Of a DNA stretch of 64,000 nucleotides, positions 23,001 through 35,900 are shown one piece after another. The first letter of the stretch is position 1, and every line of letters begins with the position of its first letter. Origin of the DNA: Siderastrea siderea (taxonomy: Eukaryota > Cnidaria > Anthozoa > Scleractinia > Rhizangiidae); NCBI GenBank assembly GCA_964030785.1, contig OZ034975.1, positions 420,201 to 484,200 on the forward strand. The letters run 5' to 3'. A model generated the notes under the pieces. The model was not told the DNA's origin and made no database searches. It saw nothing but the letters and a program-made list of their open reading frames with translations. The position numbers and the translations under genes are program-made.

Positions 23001-26000
23001 GCTTTTGAATATTGAAACAATAGAAATAAGTTAATGAGCAAAAACGGACCATTTTTCCAAAACTCAAAGATGTCCCTTTTGAGCTCATTAGCCAATTTCT
23101 ATTGTTTCAATATTCATGGGTTAATATCTCAGCGAAAAGGGGGATTTGCAAGCCTATTTCAAGTGCGCTAGAAAGAGTGTGAGAGCGTGAATATTTTGTG
23201 GGAGTGTCAAAGCTGGAGCTCTTATACAAACGGAGAAAATCGCTTTTGAATATTGAAATAATAGAAATAAGTTAATGAGCCAAAATGGACCATTTTTCCA
23301 AAACTCAAAGATATCCCTTTTGAGCTCATTAGCCAATTTCTATTGTTTCAATATTCATGGGTTAATATCTCAGCGAAAAGGGGGATTTGCAAGCCAATTT
23401 CAAATGCGATAGAAAGAGTATAAAAGCGTGGATATTTTGTGCAAGTGTCAAAGCTGGAGCTCTCATACTAACGGAGAAAATCGCCTATGGATATTGAAAC
23501 AGTAGAAATTGGTTAATGAGCAAAAATGAACTATTTTTCCAAAACTCAAAGATGTCCCTTTTGAGCTCATTAGCCAATTTCTATTGTTTCAATATTCATG
23601 GGTTAATATCTCAGCGAAAAGGGGGATTTGCAAGCCAATTTCAAATGCGATAGAAAGAGTATAAAAGCGTGGATATTTTGTGCAAGTGTCAAAGCTGGAG
23701 CTCTCATACTAACGGAGAAAATCGCCTATGAATATTGAAACAGTAGAAATTGGTTAATGAGCAAAAATGAGCCATTTTTCCAAAACTCAAAGATGTCCCT
23801 TTTGAGCTCATTAGCCAATTTCTATTGTTTCAATATTCATGGGTTAATATCTCAGCGAAAAGGGGGATTTGCAAGCCTATTTCAAGTGCGCTAGAAAGAG
23901 TGTGAGAGCGTGAATATTTTGTGGGAGTGTCAAAGCTGGAGCTCTTATACAAGCGGAGAAAATCGCTTTTGAATATTGAAATAATAGAAATAAGTTAATG
24001 AGCAAAAATGGACCATTTTTCCAAAACTCAAAGATGTCCCTTTTGAGCTCATTAGCCAATTTCTATTGTTTCAATATTCATGGGTTAATATCTCAGCGAA
24101 AAGGGGGATTTGCAAGCCAATTTCAAATGCGATAGAAAGAGTATAAAAGCGTGGATATTTTGTGCAAGTGTCAAAGCTGGAGCTCTCATACTAACGGAGA
24201 AAATCGCCTATGGATATTGAAACAGTAGAAATTGGTTAATGAGCAAAAATGAACCATTTTTCCAAAACTCAAAGATGTCCCTTTTGAGCTCATTAGCCAA
24301 TTTCTATTGTTTCAATATTCATGGGTTAATATCTCAGCGAAAAGGGGGATTTGCAAGCCAATTTCAAATGCGATAGAAAGAGTATAAAAGCGTGGATATT
24401 TTGTGCAAGTGTCAAAGCTGGAGCTCTCATACTAACGGAGAAAATCGCCTATGAATATTGAAACAGTAGAAATTGGTTAATGAGCAAAAATGAGCCATTT
24501 TTCCAAAACTCAAAGATGTCCCTTTTGAGCTCATTAGCCAATTTCTATTGTTTCAATATTCATGGGTTAATATCTCAGCGAAAAGGGGGATTTGCAAGCC
24601 TATTTCAAGTGCGCTAGAAAGAGTGTGAGAGCGTGAATATTTTGTGGGAGTGTCAAAGCTGGAGCTCTTATACAAGCGGAGAAAATCGCTTTTGAATATT
24701 GAAATAATAGAAATAAGTTAATGAGCAAAAATGGACCATTTTTCCAAAACTCAAAGATGTCCCTTTTGAGCTCATTAGCCAATTTCTATTGTTTCAATAT
24801 TCATGGGTTAATATCTCAGCGAAAAGGGGGATTTGCAAGCCAATTTCAAATGCGATAGAAAGAGTATAAAAGCGTGGATATTTTGTGCAAGTGTCAAAGC
24901 TGGAGCTCTCATACTAACGGAGAAAATCGCCTATGGATATTGAAACAGTAGAAATTGGTTAATGAGCAAAAATGAACCATTTTTCCAAAACTCAAAGATG
25001 TCCCTTTTGAGCTCATTAGCCAATTTCTATTGTTTCAATATTCATGGGTTAATATCTCAGCGAAAAGGGGGATTTGCAAGCCAATTTCAAATGCGATAGA
25101 AAGAGTATAAAAGCGTGGATATTTTGTGCAAGTGTCAAAGCTGGAGCTCTCATACTAACGGAGAAAATCGCCTATGAATATTGAAACAGTAGAAATTGGT
25201 TAATGAGCAAAACTGAGCCAATTTTCCAAAACTCAGAGATGTCCCTTTTGAGCTCGTTAGCCAATTTCTATTGTTTCAATATTCATGGGTTAATATCTCC
25301 ACGAAAAGGGTGATTTGCCGGCCTATTTTAAGTGCGCTAGACAGAGTGTGAAAGTGTGGATATTTTGTGCAAGTGTCAAAGCTAGGGCTCTTATAGAAAC
25401 GGAGAAAATCGCCTATGAATATTGAAACAATAGAAATTCGTTAATAAGCAAAAACGAGCCATTTTCCCAAAACTTGAAGATGTCCGTTTTGAGCCCATTA
25501 GCCAATTTCTTTTGTTTCAATATTCATGGGTTAATATCTCCGCTAAAAGGGCGATTTGCCGGCCTATTTCAAGTGCGCTAGAAAGAGTGTGAGAGCGTGA
25601 ATATTTTGCCCGAGTGTCAAAGCTGGAGCTCTTATACAAACGGAGAAAATCGCTTTTGAATATTGAAACAATAGAAATAAGTTAATGAGCAAAAATGGAC
25701 CATTTTTCCAAAGATCGAAGATGTCTGTTTTGAGCTCATTAGCCAATTTCTATTGTTTCACTATTTATGGGTTAATATCTCTGCGAAAAGGGGGATTTGC
25801 CGGCCAATTTCAAGTGCGCTAGACAGAGTGTGAAAGTGTGGATATTTTGTGCAAGTGTCAAAGCTAGGGCTCTTATAGAAACGGAGAAAATCGCCTATGA
25901 ATATTGAAACAATAGAAATTGGTTAACGAGCAAAAATGAGCCATTTTCCCACAAATTGAAGATGTCTGTTTTGAGCTCATTAGCCAATTTCTTTTGTTTC

Positions 26001-26460
26001 AATATTCATGGATTAATATCTCAGCGAAAAGGGGATTTGCCGGCCAATTTCAAGCGCACTAGAAAGTGTGGATATTTTGTGCAAGTGTCAAAGCTAGGTC
26101 TCTTATAGAAACGGAAAAAATCGCCTTTGAATATTGAAAGAATAGAAATACGTTAATGAGCAAAAAAAGACCATTTTTCCAAAACTCGATGTCCTTTTGG
26201 AGCTCATTAATCAATTTCTATTGTTTCAATATTGATAGGTTAATATCTCAGCGAAAAGGGGGATTTGCCGGCCAATTTCAAATGCGCTAGAAAGAGGGTG
26301 AGAGCGTGGATATTTTGTGCGAGTGTCAAAGCTAGAGCTCTTATACAAAAGGAGAAAATCGCCTTTGAAAATTGAAGCAATAGAAATTTTTCCAAAAATT
26401 GAGGATGTCCCTTTTAAGCTCATTAGCCAATTTCTACCGTTTCAATATTCATGGGTTAAT
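20050..26460 (+). repeat. 241-bp satellite array with internal inverted repeats and a 723-bp higher-order unit
   Basis: About 27 tandem units are marked by GGGTTAATATCTC near 20285, 20526, 20767 and so on to 26452, mostly 241 bp apart, with one shortened unit near 22150. Each unit has arms TGAATATTGAAACAATAG and CTATTGTTTCAATATTCA roughly 75 bp apart, making a long hairpin. Two main variants alternate: A (GCGCTAGAAAGAGTGTGAGA) and B (GCGATAGAAAGAGTATAAAA). From 23154 to 25322 the order is A-B-B repeated, a 723-bp higher-order repeat. Minus-strand 60-residue frames recur in the A units and are by-products. Confidence 0.95.
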
Positions 26461-27036
26461 TACGCAAGGAAAACAAGTAGAACACGTTAATAAATATTTT
26501 GGAGTTTAATTCGAGTATTTGATGGCAAAATCAATTAACTTAGAATAAAGATGTCTGCGTATAAATACAATTATTAGTTGTGTTAACAATAAAACTCATT
26601 TTCGAGCATTTCCAACAATTTCTTCTCCATGAGGAATACGTTAAAACGTTTATGCTGTCGTACAAAATGCATGAATTCCATCTCGTATAAGAGACAAGAC
26701 TCGACAATTTCAAGCTAAAAGTAGCACTGGTCGAGAGTTTCCCCTGCAAGGAAATGGGAAATTTTTTTTTTCATAATTATAAAATGTTACAAATTAACGA
26801 ATAGTGCTCTCAGCTAATCCTAACAACCAGTTTTTAAAAAATTGGTTTCACCTTGAATGCGCGAGGATTTTCCGCCAACCATCAAATCTATTTATCTGTA
26901 GCACAATGATGTTCTCAGTGAAAACTGCTTATCGCATTACTCTTGACTCCAATAAAGTTGTAACAGCTGTTGTAGTTCCTCACTGTAATCTCTAACAGTG
27001 GACAATATGCTCTAAGTCTGCCCTATGAACCACTCA

Positions 27037-27128
27037 GATAGAAAATAAACAAACAAACAAACAAACAAACAAACAAAAAAATTAAAAAACTACATATAAT
27101 AATTTTGTTTGTTTGTTTATTTTCTATC
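27037..27128. repeat. (CAAA)n hairpin
   Basis: GATAGAAAATAAACAAACAA at the left and the complementary TTTGTTTGTTTATTTTCTATC-type sequence at the right form a perfect inverted repeat around an AT-rich loop. Confidence 0.85.
27116..27121 (-). terminator. Weak candidate poly(A) signal for RB1
   Basis: AATAAA on the minus strand lies about 480 bases after the RB1 stop. It sits in a low-complexity inverted repeat, so it may be chance. Confidence 0.2.
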
Positions 27129-27221
27129 ATTTCTAAGCCACGCCATACCACGTCATATGTAACTTCCGCTCACTGTTTTACTACATATATATTTCTGTAA
27201 CCTCGTGATTTGCCTCAATAA

Positions 27222-27255
27222 AACCTGATGAAGACTGGTATTGGCCAGTCGAAAT
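27222..27255 (+). ncRNA. Hammerhead-ribozyme-like core 1
   Basis: CTGATGA is followed by a stem GACTGG...CCAGTC and then GAAA, the catalytic-core order of a hammerhead ribozyme. After GAAA comes the short palindrome ATAT. Stem I is weak. Penelope-like retroelements are known to carry such motifs; whether this copy is active is unknown. Confidence 0.35.
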
Positions 27256-27601
27256 ATTGTAACCTACGTCTTTTCACGTTGTTTGATCAGTCTCTGCAGT
27301 AGTCATTTTGACAATCATTTATATCAGTTTATACTGTACAAGGTGGTTTTCAATTTTTTGATTCTGAGTCCGTGTATGAAATCGTAAGGTGTGGGGGACC
27401 ACCATTCAACCAGGCAAGTTATTTACCCGTTTAATTTTTTTTTCAAATCTGTACTTATAAGGACTCCTCTAACGTTCAAGGTTAAAATAGCGAATGCGGT
27501 GTCCCAGGTTGCTTTTAAGACGATAGGGTAAATATGGTAAAATCTATCGTAGAAGAGGCGGAATATGACGTTAGATCTTCTGATGGAAACGGTCACATTT
27601 G

Positions 27602-29050
27602 TCAACTTTTATCCGTATCTTCAGGTTCATGTGCTTTTTCACCGTTTGTTCCATTCACGCGTGTCCCAGGCTCCTTTTCCGTGGAGTGGCCGTTACTAAG
27701 GAATGGTGCGGGTTCAGTGACGTCACAGTCGTCAAAACGCAGTCTTTTCTGTGGCACCTTGGGTTGACTGTGCACCGCTGCACGCATGGACGCATTGATT
27801 CTCGACAGACTCTCACGATCACCAGACTAGGAATAAGGAAATAAAACAACATTACATTGAAAAGTTGATTTACAGTTTAACATCGCACTACAGCTAGCTT
27901 AGTAGTTGTAACGATCACCTCTTTATGCCGGGCACACAAAGGTGACATCTGCTTACCAAACCTTGTTCTCAAACAGTCCCAGGTCCCTTGCTTTCTAGGC
28001 TTTGCCTAGCTTCCTTTCAGATATTCTATGAAAGTAGTACTTGACGAGCACAAAGGGCATTTGCGCCTGCGTACGGGCTACAACAACAGACAAGTTATTG
28101 GAAACTTGTTACTATGTACGTCTGCACCTCTTTCACACCTCAACAATGTCGGAAAAGGCGCACTATTGCAGGAAAAACAAGGCTTTCAACATTGTGAAGA
28201 GTAAGGCGTGGAAGACATGCGTCCCAGTGATTCTTATTACGGTTGTTGTCCTTGCCATTCTTTACTCTACTTTACGAAATCAATTATCCTTTCACAATTC
28301 CAGGATAGCTGAGAGGAAACACTCAAAAGGGCACAGGTGAATTTGACTTCGTATATTCGAGCTGTGATTGGCCTTTTGCGCGTTGTGGTTTAGCCGTTTT
28401 ATTTCCAGACTCATTGAGTCACCCAAGTCCAAGTCTTTGATTGACATCCTAATGCCCCCCCCCTATTGGGCACTCATGCGCAAAGGGATTAATTGCCAGC
28501 CGCCACACGACACACCCCTCATCTAAGGTTACTAGGTTATTAGGTTTCAGTTTGTCAACACCTTCTCGTAGCGCCCGTGTAACGCTGTTTTCGCCGTCGT
28601 GAGTTTAGCGACAATTCATATGAACAAGCTCTTCAACAGCACTTTTCGGTGGTGATGACAATGAGGGCTACAGCAACCAGAATCCTTCAGTTTGTTCTTT
28701 TCTGATGCAAATTAGGGTAACTGTTATTGAAACCTCACTGGGGTTACAAAATTTTAATAAGAAAGGAGAAACGAAATGAATTCTGGTAGTTGTAGTCAAA
28801 TGACGCTATCGTGCAAATGTCCTATTAAGCTACAGTCACTACATCATACAAGGTTTAAGTAATCAACTTACCCCTGGGGAATCACCAAAGCTGTACAGTG
28901 ACCTGAAGTATACCAAGTGTATATATAAGTAACACAAAATTTTGGATTTATCAACTGAGTTGATAAGGTAAATTGGCCACCATAAAGAGATTGAAAGCTG
29001 ACGTTTCGAGCGTTAGCCCTTCGTCAGTGCGAATCGTGGTGTTTCACGTC

Positions 29051-29086
<36 letters not shown>

Positions 29087-29914
29087 ACCCCCTTGCGTGT
29101 ATATATTAGTCTGTTTCTTAGGCAACAATGGGTGAGGGTGTGAAGGTAAAGTAAAAGACATCACTCAGTTCAAAGAATTCAGTGAGCCTTGAGATTACTG
29201 AATTCTGGAGTATGGACAAAATCCCTACATGTACTCTCCTCCGGATGCGACGCTAGTCCACGACAAGGTTTCTTTACAGTCCGCTGGTACACTCATTTAT
29301 ACACTTAAGGGAGAGAGAGCCAACGAAAAGAAAAGGTTCTTGTCTAAGGGAACAACAGGATGACAACAGCCTTCAAGTACAAAGTCACATGTGGTCAACG
29401 TTTCACTTCCATTCCTACAGATGGGTCTGGGTAAGATGGTTTGAAAGAATGGCATGGCAGTATAGATTTTGCGACTTAGTATAGAAAGGACGTTACCTTT
29501 ATGGGGCACAAAATAAACATTGCAATTGTCGCGCACCTTGATCTTGGAGTCAAAGCTTGGCTTGGGGAGTTTCTTAAAGGAGACAAATAAAAATTCTTCT
29601 TCCCGGGAATCCTTTAAAAGCGACGGAAAATAAAAGTGGTAAGTGTAACTTAGGATGCAAAAGCGAAAAACCACATAAAATGATTTATAACAAAAACCTG
29701 AACAAGTGAAATTCAGTAATGGTATTGAAAGAAACTAGAAAAGAGAACAACAACAACAACAACAACAATAAAAGAAAAAGCAAACAGCTGCAAAATATGT
29801 ATAGCTCTGTATTACAAAAAGAGATTGACTGTATAGACATTGACCACTGACATTTAACTGGTTTTGTCAAGCATACCTCATGGAGCTCTTGGGAGCGGGA
29901 GAAACTGGAGGAAT
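27602..29914 (-). CDS. RB1: RB1 exons 31-34: C-terminal domain
   Basis: Residues about 691-799. Exon 31 gives IPPVSPAPKSSM, exon 32 NSPSQALTPRS, exon 33 SLYSFGDSPG and exon 34 the tail to TGA (27604-27602). SP/TP pairs here are candidate CDK sites. The TPRS..LYSFG block resembles the p107/p130 version as well as RB1. KRLRFD (about 752-757) matches the human KKLRFD segment, which docks cyclin/CDK and PP1. The tail after it is acidic and shorter than human, which explains much of the length difference. Confidence 0.92.
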
Positions 29915-32900
29915 CTAAAAAGAAAAAAAAAAGGTTTCCTGGTAAATGAAGATACCGTTTACCTTTAAGTTCCAAGAGGGACCAGCTTGTAATGCCTAAT
30001 GAATACTCTCAGGGCCTGGGGGTACTCCCTTTTATAAGCTGTTTAGGGCAAGCTATTTTGGTCTGAATTAAGATACAGATTTTGACCACGATGGTCTGAA
30101 ATAGGGCATACTTTGCCCACTAATCTAAAATGGAGGTAGTCTTTTGTCATTTTGGTTTCAAAAGGCGAAATATTTTAGTAGGGAGGGGGTTGGGGGTCCA
30201 GCTCTATCCGCCTGTCTCACAGAGGTGTTTTCTTGAAGGGTGCTTAAGACGATTTCCGCTCAACGTTCGAGCAGTAAGTGCAAAAATTAAGTTACCAAAA
30301 AAATACTTGCAGCACTGTCACATTTTGAGAACAGATAAAAAGAACTTATCGTTACTTTTGCTCCCAAGCTGACCCCGCGAGAGAAAATTGGATTTGAAGT
30401 TATCCATATTTCAATTAAAAAGACGCTTCATGTCAGTTCAAAACAAAATGGCGCCCGTTTTTAGCATACTTTTACGAGATTTGTAATTAATTTTCTTGAG
30501 AATGCTTGAGAATTTCATCGCGGGGTCACTTGGGCAAGTGAACTAGAGTGAGATGTTTCAAATAGCATTTAAAATGTTACCGTGCTATGAGTAGTTTTTT
30601 GGTAAATATTTTTTGCACTTATTGCTCGAACGTTGAGCGGAATCCGTCTTAATACATTGAACAAATTCTACCAGCTACAAGAAACAAATAGCGACAAGGA
30701 AGGAGTAGAGTGCATGTCAAAGAGTTTATACACAGTTTGTTGCCTTAACCCTTTAAGCCCCAGTATCAACATGTATATTCTCCTCACTGTACTCATATAT
30801 ATCTTATGATACTACTTGGGAGAATTTCCTTAAACATCAAGTCTTCTGTGATCATTTCCTTTATTCTCATGTCCTTGATGTTTGATCAAGTCATTTTTGG
30901 GGCTTAAAGTCAGGGTAGCACAGGCAACCCAACCTAGAAATCTGGCTGACCTTGTTAGGAGCAAACTGTAGAATGGTGGATTTCATGGCTACCATGTAGA
31001 CTTTGTTGTAGAATCCTATAATAGAGTCTTGCTCTCTCTCAGGATCGCCCCTGTACACCTTAGTAAAAGAAAAATGACGTGTCAACATGACTTCTACTCT
31101 GGACAGGAACCAAAGGTTACAGTATCAAACAAACTTATTAGAGGAAAGTTACATAATTCAGCTAAGGTCTTTCGTGCAAATCCGAAAGAAAAAAACAAAA
31201 ACAAAAACCAGTCTACACTTTTAACAGTGTTTTCCATAAAGCGTGGTGAGGAGGACTCTTGCATTTGCACTATTTTTGGCATACATTACTGGTAGCAGTC
31301 TCCACCATATGTGCAGCGTTTTTTGACCACTTTTTTTTGTGTGGAGTTTTTGGTCGAGCTCGACGTTACCTCGACTGGTTGTGTTGCGTTTTGTTGTCTG
31401 CTTCGTACTGCGTTGTCTGGGTTTGTGTTGTGTTGTGTTGTGATGTGATGTTATGTGTTGTGATCTGTCTCTTACTTGTTACTCTGGTTTGTTGGCTTAA
31501 AATTTCTCAGTTTTCCTGTTCCTTTGTTGCACGACTCGACGCAACAATGAGACGGACGTACAACGGTTCGATCAGCTCGACCAACTCGACGACTTAAGAA
31601 GCAAAACTTCCACTAGTGTATTCTCCACTGGCAAACACCGTTTTCTCCGTGGAGGTTTCGTAATTACGACTACTTTTTATGTGCCTTCAGTTGCCCTGGT
31701 TAAGTTAACCAAAATTTCATCTCTTTCACTAACGAGCGCATTTCGGTGACCATTTCATATGCTAAAAAGAATCGCTAACCTTAAAGGGGCACTGTCACCA
31801 ATTTTTAGGATTTCCTAGAAAAAGCTAAAAGAGGTATTGCAACCAGAGTAAACCCCAAAATACTGGTTCAGTGTAGTTCATAATTACTCTAACAGTTCTC
31901 TGAAACTTCAATGAAACTATAACTGCGTCCGTTTGGCAGCAGATCGCTGGGATGAAAACGGATTGCAACTTGACAACATCAGGCTAAAGTTTTGCATAGT
32001 TTCTTAGCAAAATCGCCAGAAACCTACTATGGTTTGGTCTCCCCTTGAGAAAATCGTTTGATTCCTTTCTGTTAATGTTCTAGGAGCATTTTGTGTACGA
32101 GAAAAGGTATACGAAATATTTTTCAGAACATTCTTCAACCAAAACTGGACGTGAAGATCAAGGTGACACTGAGCCCCCTAAGTATACTGCGAGCTTTAAC
32201 AGGGCCCCCCTTTACCCAAAAACTTAACAAATACTGTATAATTTAATTGCAAAAATTGGTGTACCTTTTGAGTAAAGCCAACTGAGTTTTACAGGGTTGA
32301 AAGTTTGATCTTTTGGAAGAATATACCGATGAGTTGGCTCATAGATGAAAATAAAATGGTGAAAGAGTTAAGATCGTCTAAAACAATTGCTAGTAGAGTC
32401 GGTGGAGTTTGTTGAGTTGGTCGTTTGCTGAGTTTACAGTGTACAGTGAAATCCGTCTGTTGACTTTGTCCAGTTGTCGAGATGCTTTGCCGGTTGGTCA
32501 AGTTTGTCTAGTTGGTTCGCGTGGTGAGGTTCGTACTGTCTTACAGTACGTAAGGATTGTTGGTCGATTTTTTAGTAAGGCACGTTGTGTTTGTCGAGTT
32601 GTGTCGAGGTCTGGAACATTTCGTCTGCCAGTGAGTGAGGTTTGTTGAGTTTGTCTAGTTGGCAAGGGTCGTTGCGTTTATCGAGTTGCGTCGAGGCGGG
32701 GAGGTTTTGTCTGCCAGTGAGTGCGGTTTGTTGACTCCCCTCGTTTTTTCCCGCTCTTTCGCTCGCTTTATTTTTCGCTCGCTCTATTTTTCGCTCGCGC
32801 TCCACTATCTGAACGCCTGGAACAGGCTAATCGAGGTGTGAAGTTATAGTCTGCCCCACCGCGTGATAATTAGTCGACTTTGTGGAGTTGGTCGCGTTGT

Positions 32901-35900
32901 AGGTTCGTACTGTATTAAAATAAGTGAGGATTGTTAAATTTGTCTGTTTTGTAAGCGTCGTTTTGTTTGTCGAGTTGTGTTGAGATGAGGTTTTTTCTGC
33001 CAGTAAGTGAGGGTTGCGGAGTTTGTCGAGTTGGTCGCGTAGTGGGGTTCGTACTGTCTTAAAGTAAGTGAAAGATGTTGAGTTTTTCTATTTGGTAAGG
33101 GTGGTTGAGTAATTTGTCTAGTTCTCTGGTGTAGAGATTGTCTGCCAGTGAGTGAGGTTGGTTGAGTATGTCTACTAATGCACAACTTTAACACAGACGG
33201 AATACTAGAAATGCTGAACTTGTCAACAACACAACACAGCACAAGGCAACGAAACACAACCCAACACAACGGAATGCAACTCAACAGATACAACACAACG
33301 CAATGCACCGCAACAAAACAGACACAACACAACGGATCGCAACGCAACGCAACACAGCATAATGGACTACAACACAACGCAACGCAACAGACACAACACA
33401 ACACAACAGAACTCACCTCAACACAACAAAACAGGAAATAAAAACCACGCACATATGCTAAACAAACCAGTCGAGGTAGCGTCGAGCTCGACCAAAACTC
33501 CACAGAAAAAAAAACGGTCAAAAAAACGCTGCAGTTATAGTCTCCAATCCTGTCGCATACAAGTAATACTTAGTTATCAGTCCGTCAACTAGGTGCAAGT
33601 CTCTCTGCATAACTCTCCTGACTAGGCATCACAAAGGATATGACCAAACACATCAAGAAATCATCCATTTAGTTAAGCAGCGGTCTAAGTAGGATATTTT
33701 TCTAGTAAAGGAAGCTTGTTCTTATTGTTATCAGAGTGAAGATACTTGGAGGTGTATATCTAGACTAAGTTTAGACAGTGTTCAATAAACTCAATTAGAC
33801 AAGGTCTTTATGGCCTTCAGTTTAAACAAGCCTTTTTCTTCTTGTAGATGCCACAATTTAGGCTGCCTTAGACATGGTTGACGTACTTGCATTGGACCAG
33901 GACTGAAATAGACTTTGCTTTAAATAATCCACTGTCTTCATACTTTTATTGAGTAACTTACACATGAAGATGCAAAAGGAAGCCCTTTGTATGAGGTGAC
34001 AATCTGTTTAAACTGGATCTCTTTACCAACTACCTTTCCAATGGCATAAACTGCACATAATATCATCTACAGTGGAAAAGGAATAGCTCAGGTCAATGGC
34101 TATACACAACCACTTCAATAAACATTAACAATTTTATTACCCTGCCAATCCACTATCATTCATGAACTTGAGTCATCAGTCCGCTTCAAGTAATGGCAAA
34201 GATTTAAAAGGTTATGTCCTTGCTCTCCTTTTTCTTAAAGGCTTTTAATTTATTCTGGCACAGTTGTGTATAGATCCAGAGGGGAAGGGTGAGGAGAGGT
34301 GGTGGTGGTGGGGGGGGGGGGGGAGGGGGTCAAAGTGGTGGTTAGCATGTCTGACTTTTGATCTGGTCTCAAATTCTGGTCTCTCCTATCATTTCCTTGG
34401 GCAACAAACTTTGCTGCAGATTGTTTCTGGGCAATGTCAAACCATGAGGGAAAACTTAACAAAATGATTTGGGTGCATCGGTGTCCTGTGGCTCAAAAGC
34501 ATTTTTCATTTCCACTGATGGAAGCACAGCTAACACAGACAAGTTATTTGATAAGGAAATTTGTTTCCACCCAGGAATTCTCTAAATCCATGATATCATG
34601 CATACTAAACACGTTGTTTGTAAGACTGGTACCTGGTCCAAATGTCCGTCTTTCATCAACTGCCAATGAAGCCTCAAAGACTGTTCCAAGCAAGTCCACA
34701 TATGACCTCGCTGAAAGGAAGACAATCACATGAAATAAAAAAATTAAATGAAGTACATTTTGATTTGTGTCAGGAAGGCAGTTACAGTTGGCACAAGTAT
34801 GAAATGACCAGAATGATTTTTCTCGTTTGGCAGCAGTCACACATGTCCGTTCAGACCTTTACTTTGGTCACACATTTTTCAAAATTGACTGAATATATGC
34901 CACCATGGCTTTTATCTGAGACACAATCCATAGGCATACACAACAAACCACTTGCTGAATCGCTTTGCAAGTGTTTTTTGCACAGCGGTACCACATTCTA
35001 GCAGATGTTTAAGTGGTACGATGATCAAAAACTCGCCTTTATTTTCTCTTCGGATTCTGAAACTTTGTTTACTAAACACTCCCCAAGCGAAATTTTAAGC
35101 CTTAATTTCTACAAGAAGACTGTTTATTTAAACTGCAATTTTCCGATTTAATAGTCCGCCATTATTACACCAGAAAGCATATAATGACGTCACTCACTCA
35201 AGAGCTTTAGAATGCAGCACGTGTGAAAGTGCCTTATTTAGTATGCAGCACGGGAGTTTTGAGTTTTCAGACTCTCAAACTCGTGTTTTGCATAATTTGT
35301 AAGCTGTGTTCACACACTGCATTCTACAGCCCTTGAGTGAATGAAGTTGCATCCTTTCTGGTGTAACAATGGCGGACCATTAAAATGGAAAATTGCAGTT
35401 TAAATAAATGGCCTTCTTCTCAAAATTAAAGCTTACAATTTCGCTTGGGGCGTGTTTAGTAAACATAGTTTCGAAATCCTAAGAAAAAATAAAAGTGATT
35501 TTTTGATCATAGTACCACTTTAAACTTAGACATTTCATGTTGTTGTCACTTTCAGCTTTTTACTGGGCTGCTACAGTTTACCTATCAGCTTCTGGGACTT
35601 GCGTTACTCTCTAAAGTCCGTGCTACTGCCAAATTATTTCATTAATTTTTAATGTTATACTTACCAGTGTATCATCTACATCTAGTTTATTGCAAAGTGC
35701 CACTAAACGATTATAGGCCAGCTGGTTCACTGCAACAAATAAACAAAGTTAGCAAACCAACAAGAAAATAGGATGGTGCAACTAAAACTAAAATAGGTCA
35801 GCATATTCATGTCCTAACAAATCACAAGATCCATTGAAAATTGCCACAAATTGCCACAAATTCTCGTCACCCTTCTTGTATACTTGGAGTGTATTAAAGG

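Larger units (their letters stand above)
26461..27601. other. Intergenic stretch between satellite and RB1 stop
   Basis: No gene was seen. It holds a hairpin of GATAGAAAATAAACAAAC and complement (27037-27128) and a hammerhead-like core at about 27222-27255. The RB1 3' UTR must occupy part of it. Confidence 0.6.

Noticed and set aside
22913..25746. Repeated 60-residue minus-strand frames starting MANELK
   Set aside because: They recur exactly with the 241/723-bp satellite period and vary with the unit type; no coding signature beyond the repeat.
20050..26460. CRISPR-like array
   Set aside because: Units are 241 bp without short unique spacers, and the genome is eukaryotic.
29297..29674. 125-codon minus-strand frame resembling an Rb C-terminus (YFVPHKGN)
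   Set aside because: The real RB1 exon here (29537-29572) uses another frame, supported by TPRS and by phase with exons 31 and 33.
33178..33592. Asn/Thr/Gln-rich plus-strand frames
   Set aside because: They come from the CAACA-type arm of the foldback element.
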